Source: Arenicola marina (lineage: Eukaryota; Annelida; Polychaeta; Arenicolidae). Taken from it: a stretch of 64,000 nt of DNA. Below are positions 10,165-23,200 of the stretch, piece by piece. Both the position numbers and the translations under genes were made by a program. The notes below the pieces were generated by a model. That model searched no databases and was not told where the DNA came from. It saw only the letters and a list, made by a program, of their open reading frames with translations. The stretch is taken from positions 4,283,059 through 4,347,058 of the forward strand of contig OZ025253.1 of the NCBI GenBank assembly GCA_964019135.1, read 5' to 3'. Numbering within the stretch: the first letter of the stretch is position 1; every line of letters starts with the position of its first letter.

Positions 10165-11640
10165 CGCTAGACAGTCAGTGGGTGACAGTGTATGACAGAC
10201 AGACAGTGGATGACAGACAGTCGGTGGATGACTGTCAGTGTATGACAGACAGACAGTGGATGACAGACAGTCAGTGGATGACAGACAGTGGATGACAGAC
10301 AGTCGGTGCATGACTGTCAGTGTCTGACAGACGGACAGTGGATGACAGACGGTCAGTGGATGACAGACAGTCAGTGGATGACAGACAAACAGTGGATGAC
10401 AGTGTATGACAGACAGACAGTGGATGACAGACAGTCGGTGGATGACAGACAGTCGGTGGATGACAGTGTATGACAGACAGACAGTGGATGACAGACAGTC
10501 GGTGGATGACTGTCAGTGTATGAGAGACAGACAGTGGATGACAGACAGTCGGTGGATGACTGTCAGTGTATGACAGACAGACAGTGGATGACAGACAGTC
10601 GGTGGATGACAGACAGTCAGTGGATGACAGACAGTGGATGACAGACAGTCGGTGGATGACTGTCAGTGTATGACAGACAGACAGTGGATGACAGACGGTC
10701 AGTGGATGACAGACAGTCAGTGGATGACAGACAGTCAGTGGATGACAGACAGACAGTGGATGACAGACGGTCAGTGGATGACAGGCAGTCAGTGGATGAC
10801 AGACAGTCGGTGGATGACAGACAGTCGGTGGTTCACAGTCAATGCATGGCAAACACTCGGTGGATGACAGACAGTGGATGACAGACGGTCAATGGATGAC
10901 AGGCAGTCAGTGGATGACAGTCGGGGGATGACAGACAGTCGGTGGTTCACAGTCAATGCATGGCAAACACTCGGTGGATGACAGACAGTCGGTGGATGAC
11001 AGTGGATGACAGACAGTCGGTGGTTCACAGTCAATGCATGGCAAACACTCGGTGGATGACAGACAGTGGATGACAGACGGTCAGTGGATGACAGGCAGTC
11101 AGTGGATGACAGTCGGGGGATGACAGACAGTCGGTGGTTCACAGTCAATGCATGGCAAACACTCGGTGGATGACAGACAGTCGGTGGATGACAGTGGATG
11201 ACAGACAGTCGGTGGTTCACAGTCAATGCATGGCAAACACTCGGTGGATGACAGACAGTCGGTGGATGACAGTGGATGACAGACAGTCAGTGGATGAGGG
11301 AAAACGGTGGATGACAGACAAACGGTGGATGATAGACAAAAGGTGGATGACCGACAAATGGTGGATGACAGACAATCGGTGGAAGACACACGGTGCATGA
11401 CAGACAATCGGTGAATGACAGACAAACGGTAGATGACAGACAAACGGTGGATGACAATCAGTGGATGATAGACAATCGGTGGATGACAGACAAACGGTGA
11501 ATGACAGACAAACGGTAGATGACAGACAAACGGTGGATGACAATCAGTGGATGATAGACAATCGGTGGATGACAGACAATCGGTGACAATCCGTGGATGA
11601 CAAACAATCGATGGGCGAGAGATAGTCGGTGGGTGACGAG
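10165..11640 (+). repeat. 18-bp minisatellite (TGGATGACAGACAGTCAG) with 192-bp higher-order repeat
   Basis: About 80 copies of an 18-bp unit and shortened variants. GTTCACAGTCAATGCATGGC recurs at 10831, 10945, 11023, 11137 and 11215, with alternating gaps of 114 and 78 bp, giving a 192-bp higher-order unit. From 11290 the units shift to an ACAGACAAACGGTGGATG type. Cys-His-Pro-rich open frames on the minus strand are by-products of the period being a multiple of three. Confidence 0.92.
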
Positions 11641-11908
11641 GTAGTCCTAGAAACCTACATTTGGCGATATCCGTGCCAAAAGATCCTACATATTGTGCCA
11701 ACGACGTACGTTGTGGGCCTACCCCCTTACAAATTATCACCTACTGTTCTTTATTGATATGTCTATATACCAGTGCCATTTACTATAATAGCAACATCGC
11801 ACCAACTAACCCCAGAGAAACTAGGCCGCTTTCCAAGAGCGACATTATCGATTTTAAAAAACATGACCCATTGAGTCTGGTACCGTCAGGGTAGTTTCTG
11901 ACAGGCCC
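11641..11908. other. Unique spacer between arrays
   Basis: About 270 bp of unique AT-balanced sequence. No gene seen. Confidence 0.4.
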
Positions 11909-12345
11909 AGGTTCCAGGCACCAGGCTCAGCCCCAGCCCCAGCCCCAGCCCCAGCCCCAGCCCCAGCCCCAGCCCCAGCCCCGACCCGGCCTGGACGCAC
12001 GAGCCCCAGCCCCAGCCCCAGCCCCAGCCCCAGCCCCAGCCCCAGCCCCAGCCCCAGCCCCAGCCCCAGCCCCGACCCGGCCTGGACGCACGAGCCCCAG
12101 CCCCAGCCCCAGCCCCAGCCCCAGCCCCGACCCGGCCTGGACGCACGAGCCCCAGCCCTAGCCCCAGCCCCAGCCCCAGCCCCGACCCGGCCTGGACGCA
12201 CGAGCCCCAGCCCCAGCCCCAGCCCCAGCCCCAGCCCCAGCCCCATCCCCAGCCCCAGCTCCAGCCCCAGCCCCAGCCCGGCCTGGACGCACGAGCACCA
12301 GCACCAGCCACAGCCCCAGCGCCAGCCCCAGCCCCAGCCCGGCGT
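11909..12345 (-). repeat. Hexanucleotide array (CCCCAG)n / (GGGGCT)n in blocks
   Basis: Runs of CCCCAG are separated by a recurring 24-bp spacer containing GACCCGGCCTGGACGCACGA (near 11983, 12068, 12127, 12187 and 12279). The minus strand is GGGGCT, a G-quadruplex-type sequence. Minus-strand frames read long Gly-Leu, Gly-Ala and Gly-Trp dipeptides. No start context or flanking coding sequence supports a real protein. Its right end decays into CAGCAC variants. Confidence 0.9.
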
Positions 12346-13487
12346 GGAGGCACCAGCACCAGCACGGCGCCGGTCCGGTCTGCCTGGACTCCTTCCTCCA
12401 CAACCTCAATATGTTATCGCAAACGATAAACCGACGCTTACCAAATCACCCCAAGAGTAGATTTCACGGGCAGTAAAAACAACGCTCACCGCAGTAATAA
12501 GGCCGCATGTAACGACCGTGCGGCGGCCCGGCGCGGGGTGGGAGCAGTCAGGGTGGCGGTATAGAGGGGGTCATTCTTGTTTCCCGTCGAGAAGGAACAT
12601 GCCTCAACGAGCTTTATGAGCCCGGCCAGTCAAGGAGCCCGTATGTATGTGCTGCGGACTTGCACCAAGGATTGTATAGACCCTCCACGCCCCCCCCCCC
12701 CCCCGTCAGAAACCGTGCTTACAACCTGGCGGACTCTGTGGGTTATATATAGCGAGTCCGGCCACCCAGCGCCGCCTGGATACAGCGCCCGCCCGTTCGC
12801 TGAGCTGATCCAGAGAGCTGATCCAGAGAGCTGATCCAAATAGGCCGGTCCGTGAGGCGTTGCTCCATACACCGCGTCGTACGGCCTCCAGCTGCCCGGA
12901 TGGCTTCCTGCCTCCCTCACTGCCAGGGTGTCCTGCACGCCAGGTCGCGATCCCGCTGACCCCCACCCCGACAGCCACCGTGTTGGCAGATAAACGCTGA
13001 TCCTGACTGTCTTCCGGCACGGATGGAGATCCAGTAACTGTGCACATGTGGTCCTCCTTTTTTACTTTCAACAAAAAACACGGTGAAAATTGAGACTTGC
13101 TTTGCGACAAATGGACCATATAACTTGTCGTATTAAACAGCTTGTGTACAACATTTTTGGGGGTGAGAATTGCAACGTTTGAAAGGCAAAATGAATGTCT
13201 TGTGGCCCATGCCTCATCGCATCTTAATGGCCTGTTCCTATGAAACCGTCGATCGCCTTGAGGTTAATTTTACTAAAAATAAAACTGGGAAGGTCTGATA
13301 CACATCCAACTGAAGAGAGATCGCGATATCTTCTCGTGGATTGTGTTTATTGCTAGCTGTGTACATTCCGAGCTTATATGAGTTGCTGTTCTTATTGTTT
13401 AAGTCACTAATTGCTTCATTGTGTCGCAATGATTGAGGCTATATAATAAAACATATGGAAAACCTAAACACATTAGTACTTGGATAT
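12346..13487. other. Mostly unique sequence with a TATA-like site and a short 13-bp triplication
   Basis: GC-rich at 12480-12980, then AT-rich. It includes a poly-C run at 12691-12704, a TATATATA at 12744 and three tandem copies of a ~13-bp GCTGATCCAGAGA unit at 12798-12838. The minus-strand frames here are not recognisable proteins. Confidence 0.4.
12744..12751 (+). promoter_or_regulatory. TATA-box-like site, candidate core promoter
   Basis: TATATATAGCGAGTCCGGCC sits in a GC-rich context. A very similar TATATATAGCGCCCGGCC occurs at 49188. No transcript or coding start can be assigned downstream: the nearest ATG frame, at about 12899, is 19 codons long. Confidence 0.2.
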
Positions 13488-13490
13488 ATT

Positions 13491-13602
13491 TGATGATGAA
13501 AACAACAGGGCGGTACCGAGCTTAATGATGACAATCAACAGGGGTGGAACAAGCTAAATGATGGAAACCGACAGGGCGGGAACCAGCTTAATGATGACCA
13601 GA
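13491..13602 (+). repeat. Three ~35-bp tandem units
   Basis: Three diverged copies around CAGGGCGG..ACCAGCTTAATGATGA. A short local duplication. Confidence 0.6.
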
Positions 13603-14224
13603 AGGTGTCAAGGTTCGGACAGAACTATCAATCGATCAATTCGGAACCATGGAACCGACCTGATAGTCCTGTTGTCATAGGCCTCCGCCACTATCACACC
13701 GTCACTCTCCCAGCAGGAAACCAATCTGTTGTATAGATTGATAAGCGGACAGGGAACGAGTTGCCCCTCGGGGTGTGCCTGGTCAGGTACTTTCTGTGTT
13801 GGGAACCCCTTCTACTGTGGGGTCCGTCGGGGATGTAGGAAGGAATACCATACGGGTAGACACCCCCCCCCCCCTCCGTTCCCCGGACCCCCCGCCCAGT
13901 CCCCAGCGTGCAGCTGTGGACCTCCCTCAGTCAGATAGGATTTCCGCCCCAGGGTTTCTTCCCCTGTCGGTTACTGGGGCAGAACGACGTGGCCGCGGGA
14001 CAGGCTGGCTGGGGCGGCTGGAGTGGCTGTTGTGGTATCAACGACGTGGGGTGAAAGCGGCTGAGGTGGCACAGGGAAAGAGTGAGGGTGGGGTGGGGGT
14101 TGAGCGGGTGGTTAACGCCTTTAGGGTATTTAACTATGTTAAATATCAAATGAGGGTCATAGAAAAGCTTCTATGTGGCTGACATGGGAGGTATGTACCG
14201 CCACGGACTCAAATGGGCGCAAAT
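13603..14224. other. Unique sequence, no supported gene
   Basis: Contains a cysteine-rich open stretch at 13732-13860 that runs into a poly-C tract. It lacks an ATG and splice support and was not called. Confidence 0.35.
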
Positions 14225-15520
14225 GGACACGGAATGGCGCGGAGAGCTAAGTGAATGGGCGGAGAGCTAAGTGAATGGGGTAGAGCCAAGTGAATGGCGT
14301 GGAGCGCTAAGTGAATGGGTGGAGAGCTAAGTGAATGGGTCGAGAGCTAAGTGAATGGGTCGAGAGCTAAGTGAATGGGTCGAGAGCTAAGTGAATGGGG
14401 TGTAAACTAAGTGAATGGGTCGAGAGCTAAGGGAATGGGGTGGAAAGCTAAGTGAATGGGTCGAGAGCTAAGTGAATGGGGTGTAAACTAAGTGAATGGG
14501 TCGAGAGCTAAGGGAATGGGGTGGACAACTAAGTGAATGGGTCGAGAGCTAAGTGAATGGGTCGCGAGCTAAGTGAATAGGGTGGGAAGCTAATTGAATG
14601 GGTCGAGAGCTAATTGAATGGGTCGAGAACTAAGTGAATGGGTCAAGAGCTAAGTGAATGGGGTGGAAAACTAAGTGAATGGGTCGAGAGCTAAGTGAAT
14701 GGGTCGAGAGCTAAGTGAATGGGGTGGAAAACTAAATGAATGGGTCGAAAGCTAAGTGAATGGGTCGAGAGCTAAGTGAATGGGTCGAGAGCTAAGTGAA
14801 TGGGGTGGAACACTAAGTGAATGGGTCGAGAGCTAAGTGAATGGGGTGGAAAACTAAGTGGATGGGTCGAGCGCTAAGTGAATGGGTCGAGAGCTAAGTG
14901 AATGGGTCGAGAGCTAAGTGAATGGGTCGAGAGCTAAGTGAATGGGTCGAGAGCTAAGTGAATGGGTCGAGAGCTAAGTGAATGGGTCGAGAGCTAAGTG
15001 AATGGGGTGGACAACTAAGTGAATGGGTCGAGAGCTAAGTGAATGGGTCGGGAGCTAAGTGAAAGAGATAGAAAACTAAGTGAATGGGTCGAGAGCTAAG
15101 TGAATGGGTCGAGAGCTAAGTGAATGGGTCGAGAGCTAAGTGAATGGGGTGGAAAACTAAGTGAATGGGTCGAGAGCTAAGTGAATGGGTCGAGAGCTAA
15201 GTGAATGGGTCGAGAGCTAAGTGAATGGGGTGGAAAACTAAGTGAATGGGTCGAGACCTAAGTGAATGGGGTGGAAAGCTAAGTGAATAGGACGAGAGCT
15301 AAGTGAATGGGTCGAGAGCTAAGTGAATGGGTCGCGAGCTAAGTGAATGGGGTGGGAAGCTAAGTGAATGGGTCGAGAGCTTAGTGAATGGGGTAGAGCT
15401 AAGTGAATAGGGCGGGAAGCTAAGTGAATGGGGTGGAAAGCTAAGTGAATGGGGTGGAAAGCTAAGTGAATGGGTCGAAAACTAAGTGAATGGGGTCGAA
15501 AGCTAACTGAAGGAAGTGGA
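14225..15520 (+). repeat. 20-bp minisatellite (GGGTCGAGAGCTAAGTGAAT)
   Basis: About 64 copies of a 20-bp unit. Variants replace GTCGAGAG with GGTGGAAAA. The period is not a multiple of three and TAA/TGA occur, so no long open frame exists. Confidence 0.95.
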
Positions 15521-15836
15521 AGGGGGGGGCGGTGCTAAGTGATGGGATGGGAAACGAGGCGAAAGACGGCTGAATGGACAAGCGAACAGGGTCAAAGATG
15601 GATATACAAATAAGGTTTTTATTTAAATTGCATCACAGTAATAGTAAATCACCAGATCGTTACGGGCGCATTTCTTTGCTTGCAACCCATGTGGTTACTA
15701 CAGAGCCCGGGTATGGACACGGGCTCGTTCCTACGACACAATAAGTAATGGGAACGAAATATTAAATCTTTGGAGGGAAATACTAAGTCGCGAGAACGAG
15801 ATATTAAGTCAAGGGAACGAGGCACTAAATCTTGCA
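15521..15836. other. Short unique spacer with a small degenerate repeat
   Basis: Unique sequence. At 15745-15835 three or four diverged ~27-bp units share GGGAACGAGATATTAAGTC. No gene seen. Confidence 0.4.
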
Positions 15837-18185
15837 TGGAGACTGACAACGGATGGTCACCTCTCAGGACTGTTTAGTACAGGTATGGAGACTGACAACG
15901 GATGGTCACCTATCAGGACTGTGTAGTACAGGTGTGGAGACTGACAACGGATGGTCACCTCTCAGGACTGTGTAGTACAGGTGTGGAGACTGACAACGGA
16001 TGACCATCTCCCAGGACTGTGTAGTACAGGTATGGAGACTGACAACGGATGACCATCTCTCAGGACTGTGTAGTACAGGTATGGAGACTGACAACGGATG
16101 GTCACCTCTCGGGACTGTGTAGTACAGGTATGGAGACTGACAACGGATGGTCACCTCTCAGGACTGTGTAGTACAGGTGTGGAGACTGACAACGGATGGT
16201 CACCTCTCAGGACTGTGTAGTACAGGTATGGAGACTGACAACGGATGGCCATCTCCCAGGACTGTGTAGTACAGGTATGGAGACTGACAAAGGATGACCA
16301 TCTCCCAGGACTGGGTAGTACAGGTATGGAGACTGACAACGGATGGCCATCTCCCAGGACTGGGTAGTACAGGTATGGAGACTGACAACGGATGACCATC
16401 TCCCAGGACTGTGTGGTACAGGTATGGAGACTGACAACGGATGGCCATCTCCCAGGACTGTGTAGTACAGGTATAGAGACTGACAACGGATGACTATCTC
16501 CCAGGACTGTGTAGTACAGGTATGGAGACTGACAACGGATGACCATCTCCCAGGACTGTGTAGTACAGGTATGGAGACTGACAACGGATGGCCATCTCCC
16601 AGGACTGTGTAGTACAGGTATGGAGACTGACAACGGATGGCCATCTCCCAGAACTGTGTAGTACAGGTATGGAGACTGACAACGGACGGCCATCTCCCAG
16701 GACTGTGTAGTACAGGTATGGAGACTGACAACGGATGAATATCTCCCAGGACTGTGTAGCACAGGTATGGAGACTGACAACGGATGGCCATCTCCCAGGA
16801 CTGTGTAGTACAGGTATGGAGACTGACAACGGATGACTATCTCCCAGGACTGTGTAGTACAGGTATGGAGACTGACAACGGATGGCCATCTCCCAGGACT
16901 TTGTAGTACAGGTATGGAGACTGACAACGGATGGCCATCTCCCAGGACTGTGTAGTACAGGTATGGAGACTGACAACGGATGACCATCTCCCAAGACTGT
17001 GTAGTACAGGTATGGAGACTGACAACGGACGGCCATCTCCCAGGACTGTGTAGTACAGGTATGGAGACTGACAACGGATGGCCATCTCCTAGGACTGGGT
17101 AGTACAGGTATGGAGACTGACAACGGATGACCATCTCCCAGACTGTGTAGTACAGGTATGGAGACTGACAACGGACGGCCATCTCCCAGGACTGTGTAGT
17201 ACAGGTATGGAGACTGACAACGGATGACCATCTCCCAGGACTGTGTAGTACAGGTATGGAGACTGACAACGGATGGCCATCTCCCAGGACTGTGTAGTAC
17301 AGGTATGGAGACTGACAACGGACGGCCATCTCCCAGGACTGTGTAGTACAGGTATGGAGACTGACAACGGACGGCCATCTCCCAGGACTGTGTAGTACAG
17401 GTATGGAGACTGACAACGGACGGCCATCTCCCAGGACTGTGTAGTACAGGTATGGAGACTGACAACGGATGGCCATCTCCCAGGACTGTGTAGTACAGGT
17501 ATGGAGACTGACAACGGATGGTCATCTCCCAGGACTGTGTAGTACAGGTATGGAGACTGACAACGGACGGCCATCTCCCAGGACTGTGTAGTACAGGTAT
17601 GGAGACTGACAACGGACGGCCATCTCCCAGGACTGTGTAGTACAGGTATGGAGACTGACAACGGATGGCCATCTCCCAGGACTGTGTAGTACAGGAATGG
17701 AGACTGACAACGGACGGCCATCTCCCAGGACTGTGTAGTACAGGTATGGAGACTGACAACGGATGGCCATCTCCCAGGACTGTGTAGTACAGGTATGGAG
17801 ACTGACAACGGATGACCATCTCCCAGGACTGTGTAGTACAGGTATGGAGACTGACAACGGATGGCCATCTCCCAGGACTGTGTAGTACAGGTATGGAGAC
17901 TGACAACGGACGGCCATCTCCCAGGACTGTGTAGTACAGGTATGGAGACTGACAACGGATGACCATCTCCCAGGACTGTGTAGTACAGGTATGGAGACTG
18001 ACAACGGATGGCCATCTCCCAGGACTGGGTAGTACAGGTATGGAGACTGACAACGGACGGCCATCTCCAGGACTGTGTAGTACAGGTATGGAGACTGACA
18101 ACGGATGACCATCTCCCAGGACTGTGTAGTACAGGTATGGAGACTGACAACGGATGACCATCTCCCAGACTGTGTAGTACAGGTA

Positions 18186-18408
18186 TAGGGCCCCAGAGGG
18201 GCTGTTTCGACATGGCGACACGGCGATTTTTTAAATCGACAACGCGACATTGGGGTTGCCATAGAATCGACATGCGACATAAGACTGAGCGAGACGCGAC
18301 ATGGAACTTTTCTTAAAATCGACACGCGAAATGGACCTTTATTAAAATCGACACGCGACATGGACCTTTTCTTTAAATCGACACGCGACATGGCTGTCAG
18401 GGGCCCTA
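18186..18408. mobile_element. Short inverted-repeat element nested in the 49-bp array (copy 1)
   Basis: Ends read TAGGGCCCC and GGGGCCCTA, flanked by GGTA at 18182-18185 and 18409-18412. Removing the element and one GGTA restores a 49-bp unit apart from one base (TATGAAG for TATGGAG). The 4-bp duplication with TAGGG ends cannot be told from a 6-bp AGGTAT duplication with AGGG ends. Inside are several copies of AATCGACACGCGACATGGAC. It is too short for a transposase; superfamily unassigned. Confidence 0.65.
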
Positions 18409-20299
18409 GGTATGAAGACTGACAACGGATGGCCATCTCCCAGGACTGTGTAGTACAGGTATGGAGACTGACAACGGATGGCCATCTGCCAGGACTGTGT
18501 AGTACAGGTATGGAGACTGACAACGGATGACTATCTCCCAGGACTGTGTAGTACAGGTATGGAGACTGACAACGGATGGTCATCTCCCAGGACTGTGTAG
18601 TACAGGTATGGAGACTGACAACGGATGGCCATCTCCCAGGACTGTGTAGTACAGGTATGGAGACTGACAACGGATGGCCATCTCCCAGGACTGTGTAGTA
18701 CAGGTATGGAGACTGACAACGGATGGCCATCTCCCAAGACTGTGTAGTACAGGTATAGAGACTGACAACGGATGACCATCTCCCAGGACTGTGTAGTACA
18801 GGTATGGAGACTGACAACGGATGGCCATCTCCCAAGACTGTGTAGTACAGGTATAGAGACTGACAACGGATGACCATCTCCCAGGACTGTGTAGTACAGG
18901 TATGGAGACTGACAACGGATGACTATCTCCCAGGACTGTGTAGTACAGGTATGGAGACTGACAACGGATGACTATCTCCCAGGACTGTGTAGTACAGGTA
19001 TAGAGACTGACAACGGATGACTATCTCCCAGGACTGTGTAGTACAGGTATGGAGACTGACAACGGATGGCCATCTCCCAGGACTGTGTAGTACAGGTATG
19101 GAGACTGACAACGGATGGTCACCTCTCAGGACTGTGTAGTACAGGTGTGGAGACTGACAACGGATGGCCATCTCCCAGGACTGTGTAGTACAGGTGTGGA
19201 GACTGACAACGGACGGCCATCTCCCAGGACTGTGTAGTACAGGTATGGAGACTGACAACGGATGACCATCTCCCAGGACTGTGTAGTACAGGTATGGAGA
19301 CTGACAACGGATGGCCATCTCCTAGGACTGTGTAGTACAGGTATGGAGACTGACAACGGATGGCCATCTGCCAGGACTGTGTAGTACAGGTATGGAGACT
19401 GACAACGGATGGTCACCTCTCAGGACTGTGTAGTACAGGTATGGAGACTGACAACGGATGGCCATCTCCCAGGACTGGGTAGTACAGGTATGGAGACTGA
19501 CAAAGGATGACCATCTCCCAGGACTGGGTAGTACAGGTATGGAGACTGACAACGGATGGCCATCTCCTAGGACTGTGTAGTACAGGTATGGAGACTGACA
19601 ACGGATGGCCATCTCCCAGGACTGTGTAGTACAGGTATGGAGACTGACAACGGATGGCCATCTCCCAGGCTGTGTAGTACAGGTATGGAGACTGACAACG
19701 GATGGCCATCTCCCAGGACTGTGTAGTACAGGTATGGAGACTGACAACGGATGGTCATCTGCCAGGACTGTGTAGTACAGGTGTGGAGACTGACAACGGA
19801 TGGCCATCTCCCAGGACTGTGTAGTACAGGTATGGAGACTGACAACGGATGGCCATCTCTCAGACTGTGTAGTACAGGTATGGAGACTGACAACGGATGG
19901 CCACCTCCCAGGACTGTGTAGTACAGGTATGGAGACTGACAACGGATGACCATCTCCCAGGACTGGGTACTACAGGCATGGAGACTGACAACGGATGACC
20001 ATCTCCCAGGACTGGGTACTACAGGTATGGAGACTGACAACGGATGACCATCTCCCAGGACTGTGTAGTACAGGTATGGAGACTGACAACGGATGACCAT
20101 CTCCCAGGACTGTGTAGTACAGGTATGGAGACTGACAACGGATGGCCATCTCCCAGGACTGTGTAGTACAGGTATGGAGACTGACAACGGATGGCCATCT
20201 CCCAGACTGTGTAGTACAGGTATGGAGACTGACAACGGATGGCCATCTCCCAGGACTGTGTAGTACAGGTGTGGAGACTGACAACGGATGGCCATCTCC

Positions 20300-23200
20300 C
20301 AGGACTGTGTAGTACAGGTATGGAGACTGACAACGGATGGCCATCTCCCAGACTGTGTAGTACAGGTATGGAGACTGACAACGGATGACCATCTCCCAGG
20401 ACTGTGTAGTACAGGTATAGAGACTGACAACGGATGGCCATCTCCCAGGACTGGGTAGTACAGGTATGGAGACTGACAACGGATGACCATCTCCCAGGAC
20501 TGTGTAGTACAGGTATGGAGACTGACAACGGATGGCCATCTCCCAGGACTGGGTAGTACAGGTATGGAGACTGACAACGGATGGTCATCTCCCAGGATTG
20601 TGTAGTATAGGTATGGAGACTGACAACGGATGACCATCTCCCAGGACTGTGTAGTACAGGTATGGAGACTGACAACGGATGGCCATCTGCCAGGACTGTG
20701 TAGTACAGGTATGGAGACTGACAACGGATGGTCACCTCTCAGGACTGTGTAGTACAGGTATGGAGACTGACAACGGATGGCCATCTCCCAGGACTGGGTA
20801 GTACAGGTATGGAGACTGACAAAGGATGACCATCTCCCAGGACTGGGTAGTACAGGTATGGAGACTGACAACGGATGGCCATCTCCTAGGACTGTGTAGT
20901 ACAGGTATGGAGACTGACAACGGATGGCCATCTCCCAGGACTGTGTAGTACAGGTATGGAGACTGACAACGGATGGCCATCTCCCAGGCTGTGTAGTACA
21001 GGTATGGAGACTGACAACGGATGGCCATCTCCCAGGACTGTGTAGTACAGGTATGGAGACTGACAACGGATGGTCATCTGCCAGGACTGTGTAGTACAGG
21101 TGTGGAGACTGACAACGGATGGCCATCTCCCAGGACTGTGTAGTACAGGTATGGAGACTGACAACGGATGGCCATCTCTCAGACTGTGTAGTACAGGTAT
21201 GGAGACTGACAACGGATGGCCACCTCCCAGGACTGTGTAGTACAGGTATGGAGACTGACAACGGATGACCATCTCCCAGGACTGGGTACTACAGGTATGG
21301 AGACTGACAACGGATGACCATCTCCCAGGACTGGGTACTACAGGTATGGAGACTGACAACGGATGACCATCTCCCAGGACTGTGTAGTACAGGTATGGAG
21401 ACTGACAACGGATGACCATCTCCCAGGACTGTGTAGTACAGGTATGGAGACTGACAACGGATGGCCATCTCCCAGGACTGTGTAGTACAGGTATGGAGAC
21501 TGACAACGGATGGCCATCTCCCAGACTGTGTAGTACAGGTATGGAGACTGACAACGGATGGCCATCTCCCAGGACTGTGTAGTACAGGTGTGGAGACTGA
21601 CAACGGATGGCCATCTCCCAGGACTGTGTAGTACAGGTATGGAGACTGACAACGGATGGCCATCTCCCAGACTGTGTAGTACAGGTATGGAGACTGACAA
21701 CGGATGACCATCTCCCAGGACTGTGTAGTACAGGTATAGAGACTGACAACGGATGGCCATCTCCCAGGACTGGGTAGTACAGGTATGGAGACTGACAACG
21801 GATGGTCACCTCTCAGGACTGTGTAGTACAGGTATGGAGACTGACAACGGATGGCCATCTCCCAGGACTGGGTAGTACAGGTATGGAGACTGACAAAGGA
21901 TGACCATCTCCCAGGACTGGGTAGTACAGGTATGGAGACTGACAACGGATGGCCATCTCCTAGGACTGTGTAGTACAGGTATGGAGACTGACAACGGATG
22001 GCCATCTCCCAGGACTGTGTAGTACAGGTATGGAGACTGACAACGGATGGCCATCTCCCAGGCTGTGTAGTACAGGTATGGAGACTGACAACGGATGGCC
22101 ATCTCCCAGGACTGTGTAGTACAGGTATGGAGACTGACAACGGATGGTCATCTGCCAGGACTGTGTAGTACAGGTGTGGAGACTGACAACGGATGGCCAT
22201 CTCCCAGGACTGTGTAGTACAGGTATGGAGACTGACAACGGATGGCCATCTCTCAGACTGTGTAGTACAGGTATGGAGACTGACAACGGATGGCCACCTC
22301 CCAGGACTGTGTAGTACAGGTATGGAGACTGACAACGGATGACCATCTCCCAGGACTGGGTACTACAGGTATGGAGACTGACAACGGATGACCATCTCCC
22401 AGGACTGGGTACTACAGGTATGGAGACTGACAACGGATGACCATCTCCCAGGACTGTGTAGTACAGGTATGGAGACTGACAACGGATGACCATCTCCCAG
22501 GACTGTGTAGTACAGGTATGGAGACTGACAACGGATGGCCATCTCCCAGGACTGTGTAGTACAGGTATGGAGACTGACAACGGATGGCCATCTCCCAGAC
22601 TGTGTAGTACAGGTATGGAGACTGACAACGGATGGCCATCTCCCAGGACTGTGTAGTACAGGTGTGGAGACTGACAACGGATGGCCATCTCCCAGGACTG
22701 TGTAGTACAGGTATGGAGACTGACAACGGATGGCCATCTCCCAGACTGTGTAGTACAGGTATGGAGACTGACAACGGATGACCATCTCCCAGGACTGTGT
22801 AGTACAGGTATAGAGACTGACAACGGATGGCCATCTCCCAGGACGGGTAGTACAGGTATGGAGACTGACAACGGATGACCATCTCCCAGGACTGTGTAGT
22901 ACAGGTATGGAGACTGACAACGGATGGCCATCTCCCAGGACTGGGTAGTACAGGTATGGAGACTGACAACGGATGGTCATCTCCCAGGATTGTGTAGTAT
23001 AGGTATGGAGACTGACAACGGATGACCATCTCCCAGGACTGTGTAGTACAGGTGTGGAGACTGACAACGGATGGCCATCTCCCAGGACTGTGTAGTACAG
23101 GTATGGAGACTGACAACGGATGGCCATCTCCCAGACTGTGTAGTACAGGTATGGAGACTGACAACGGATGACCATCTCCCAGGACTGTGTAGTACAGGTA

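Noticed and set aside
11854-12401. Gly-Leu, Gly-Ala and Gly-Trp repeat proteins on the minus strand
   Set aside because: Direct reading of a GGGGCT hexamer array with no start context. Kept only as a structural-DNA finding.
13732-13860. Cysteine-rich peptide (CPSGCAWSGTFCVGNPFYCG)
   Set aside because: The frame starts at TTG, runs into a poly-C tract, has no signal peptide and no clear splice sites. The cysteine spacing fits no family I know.
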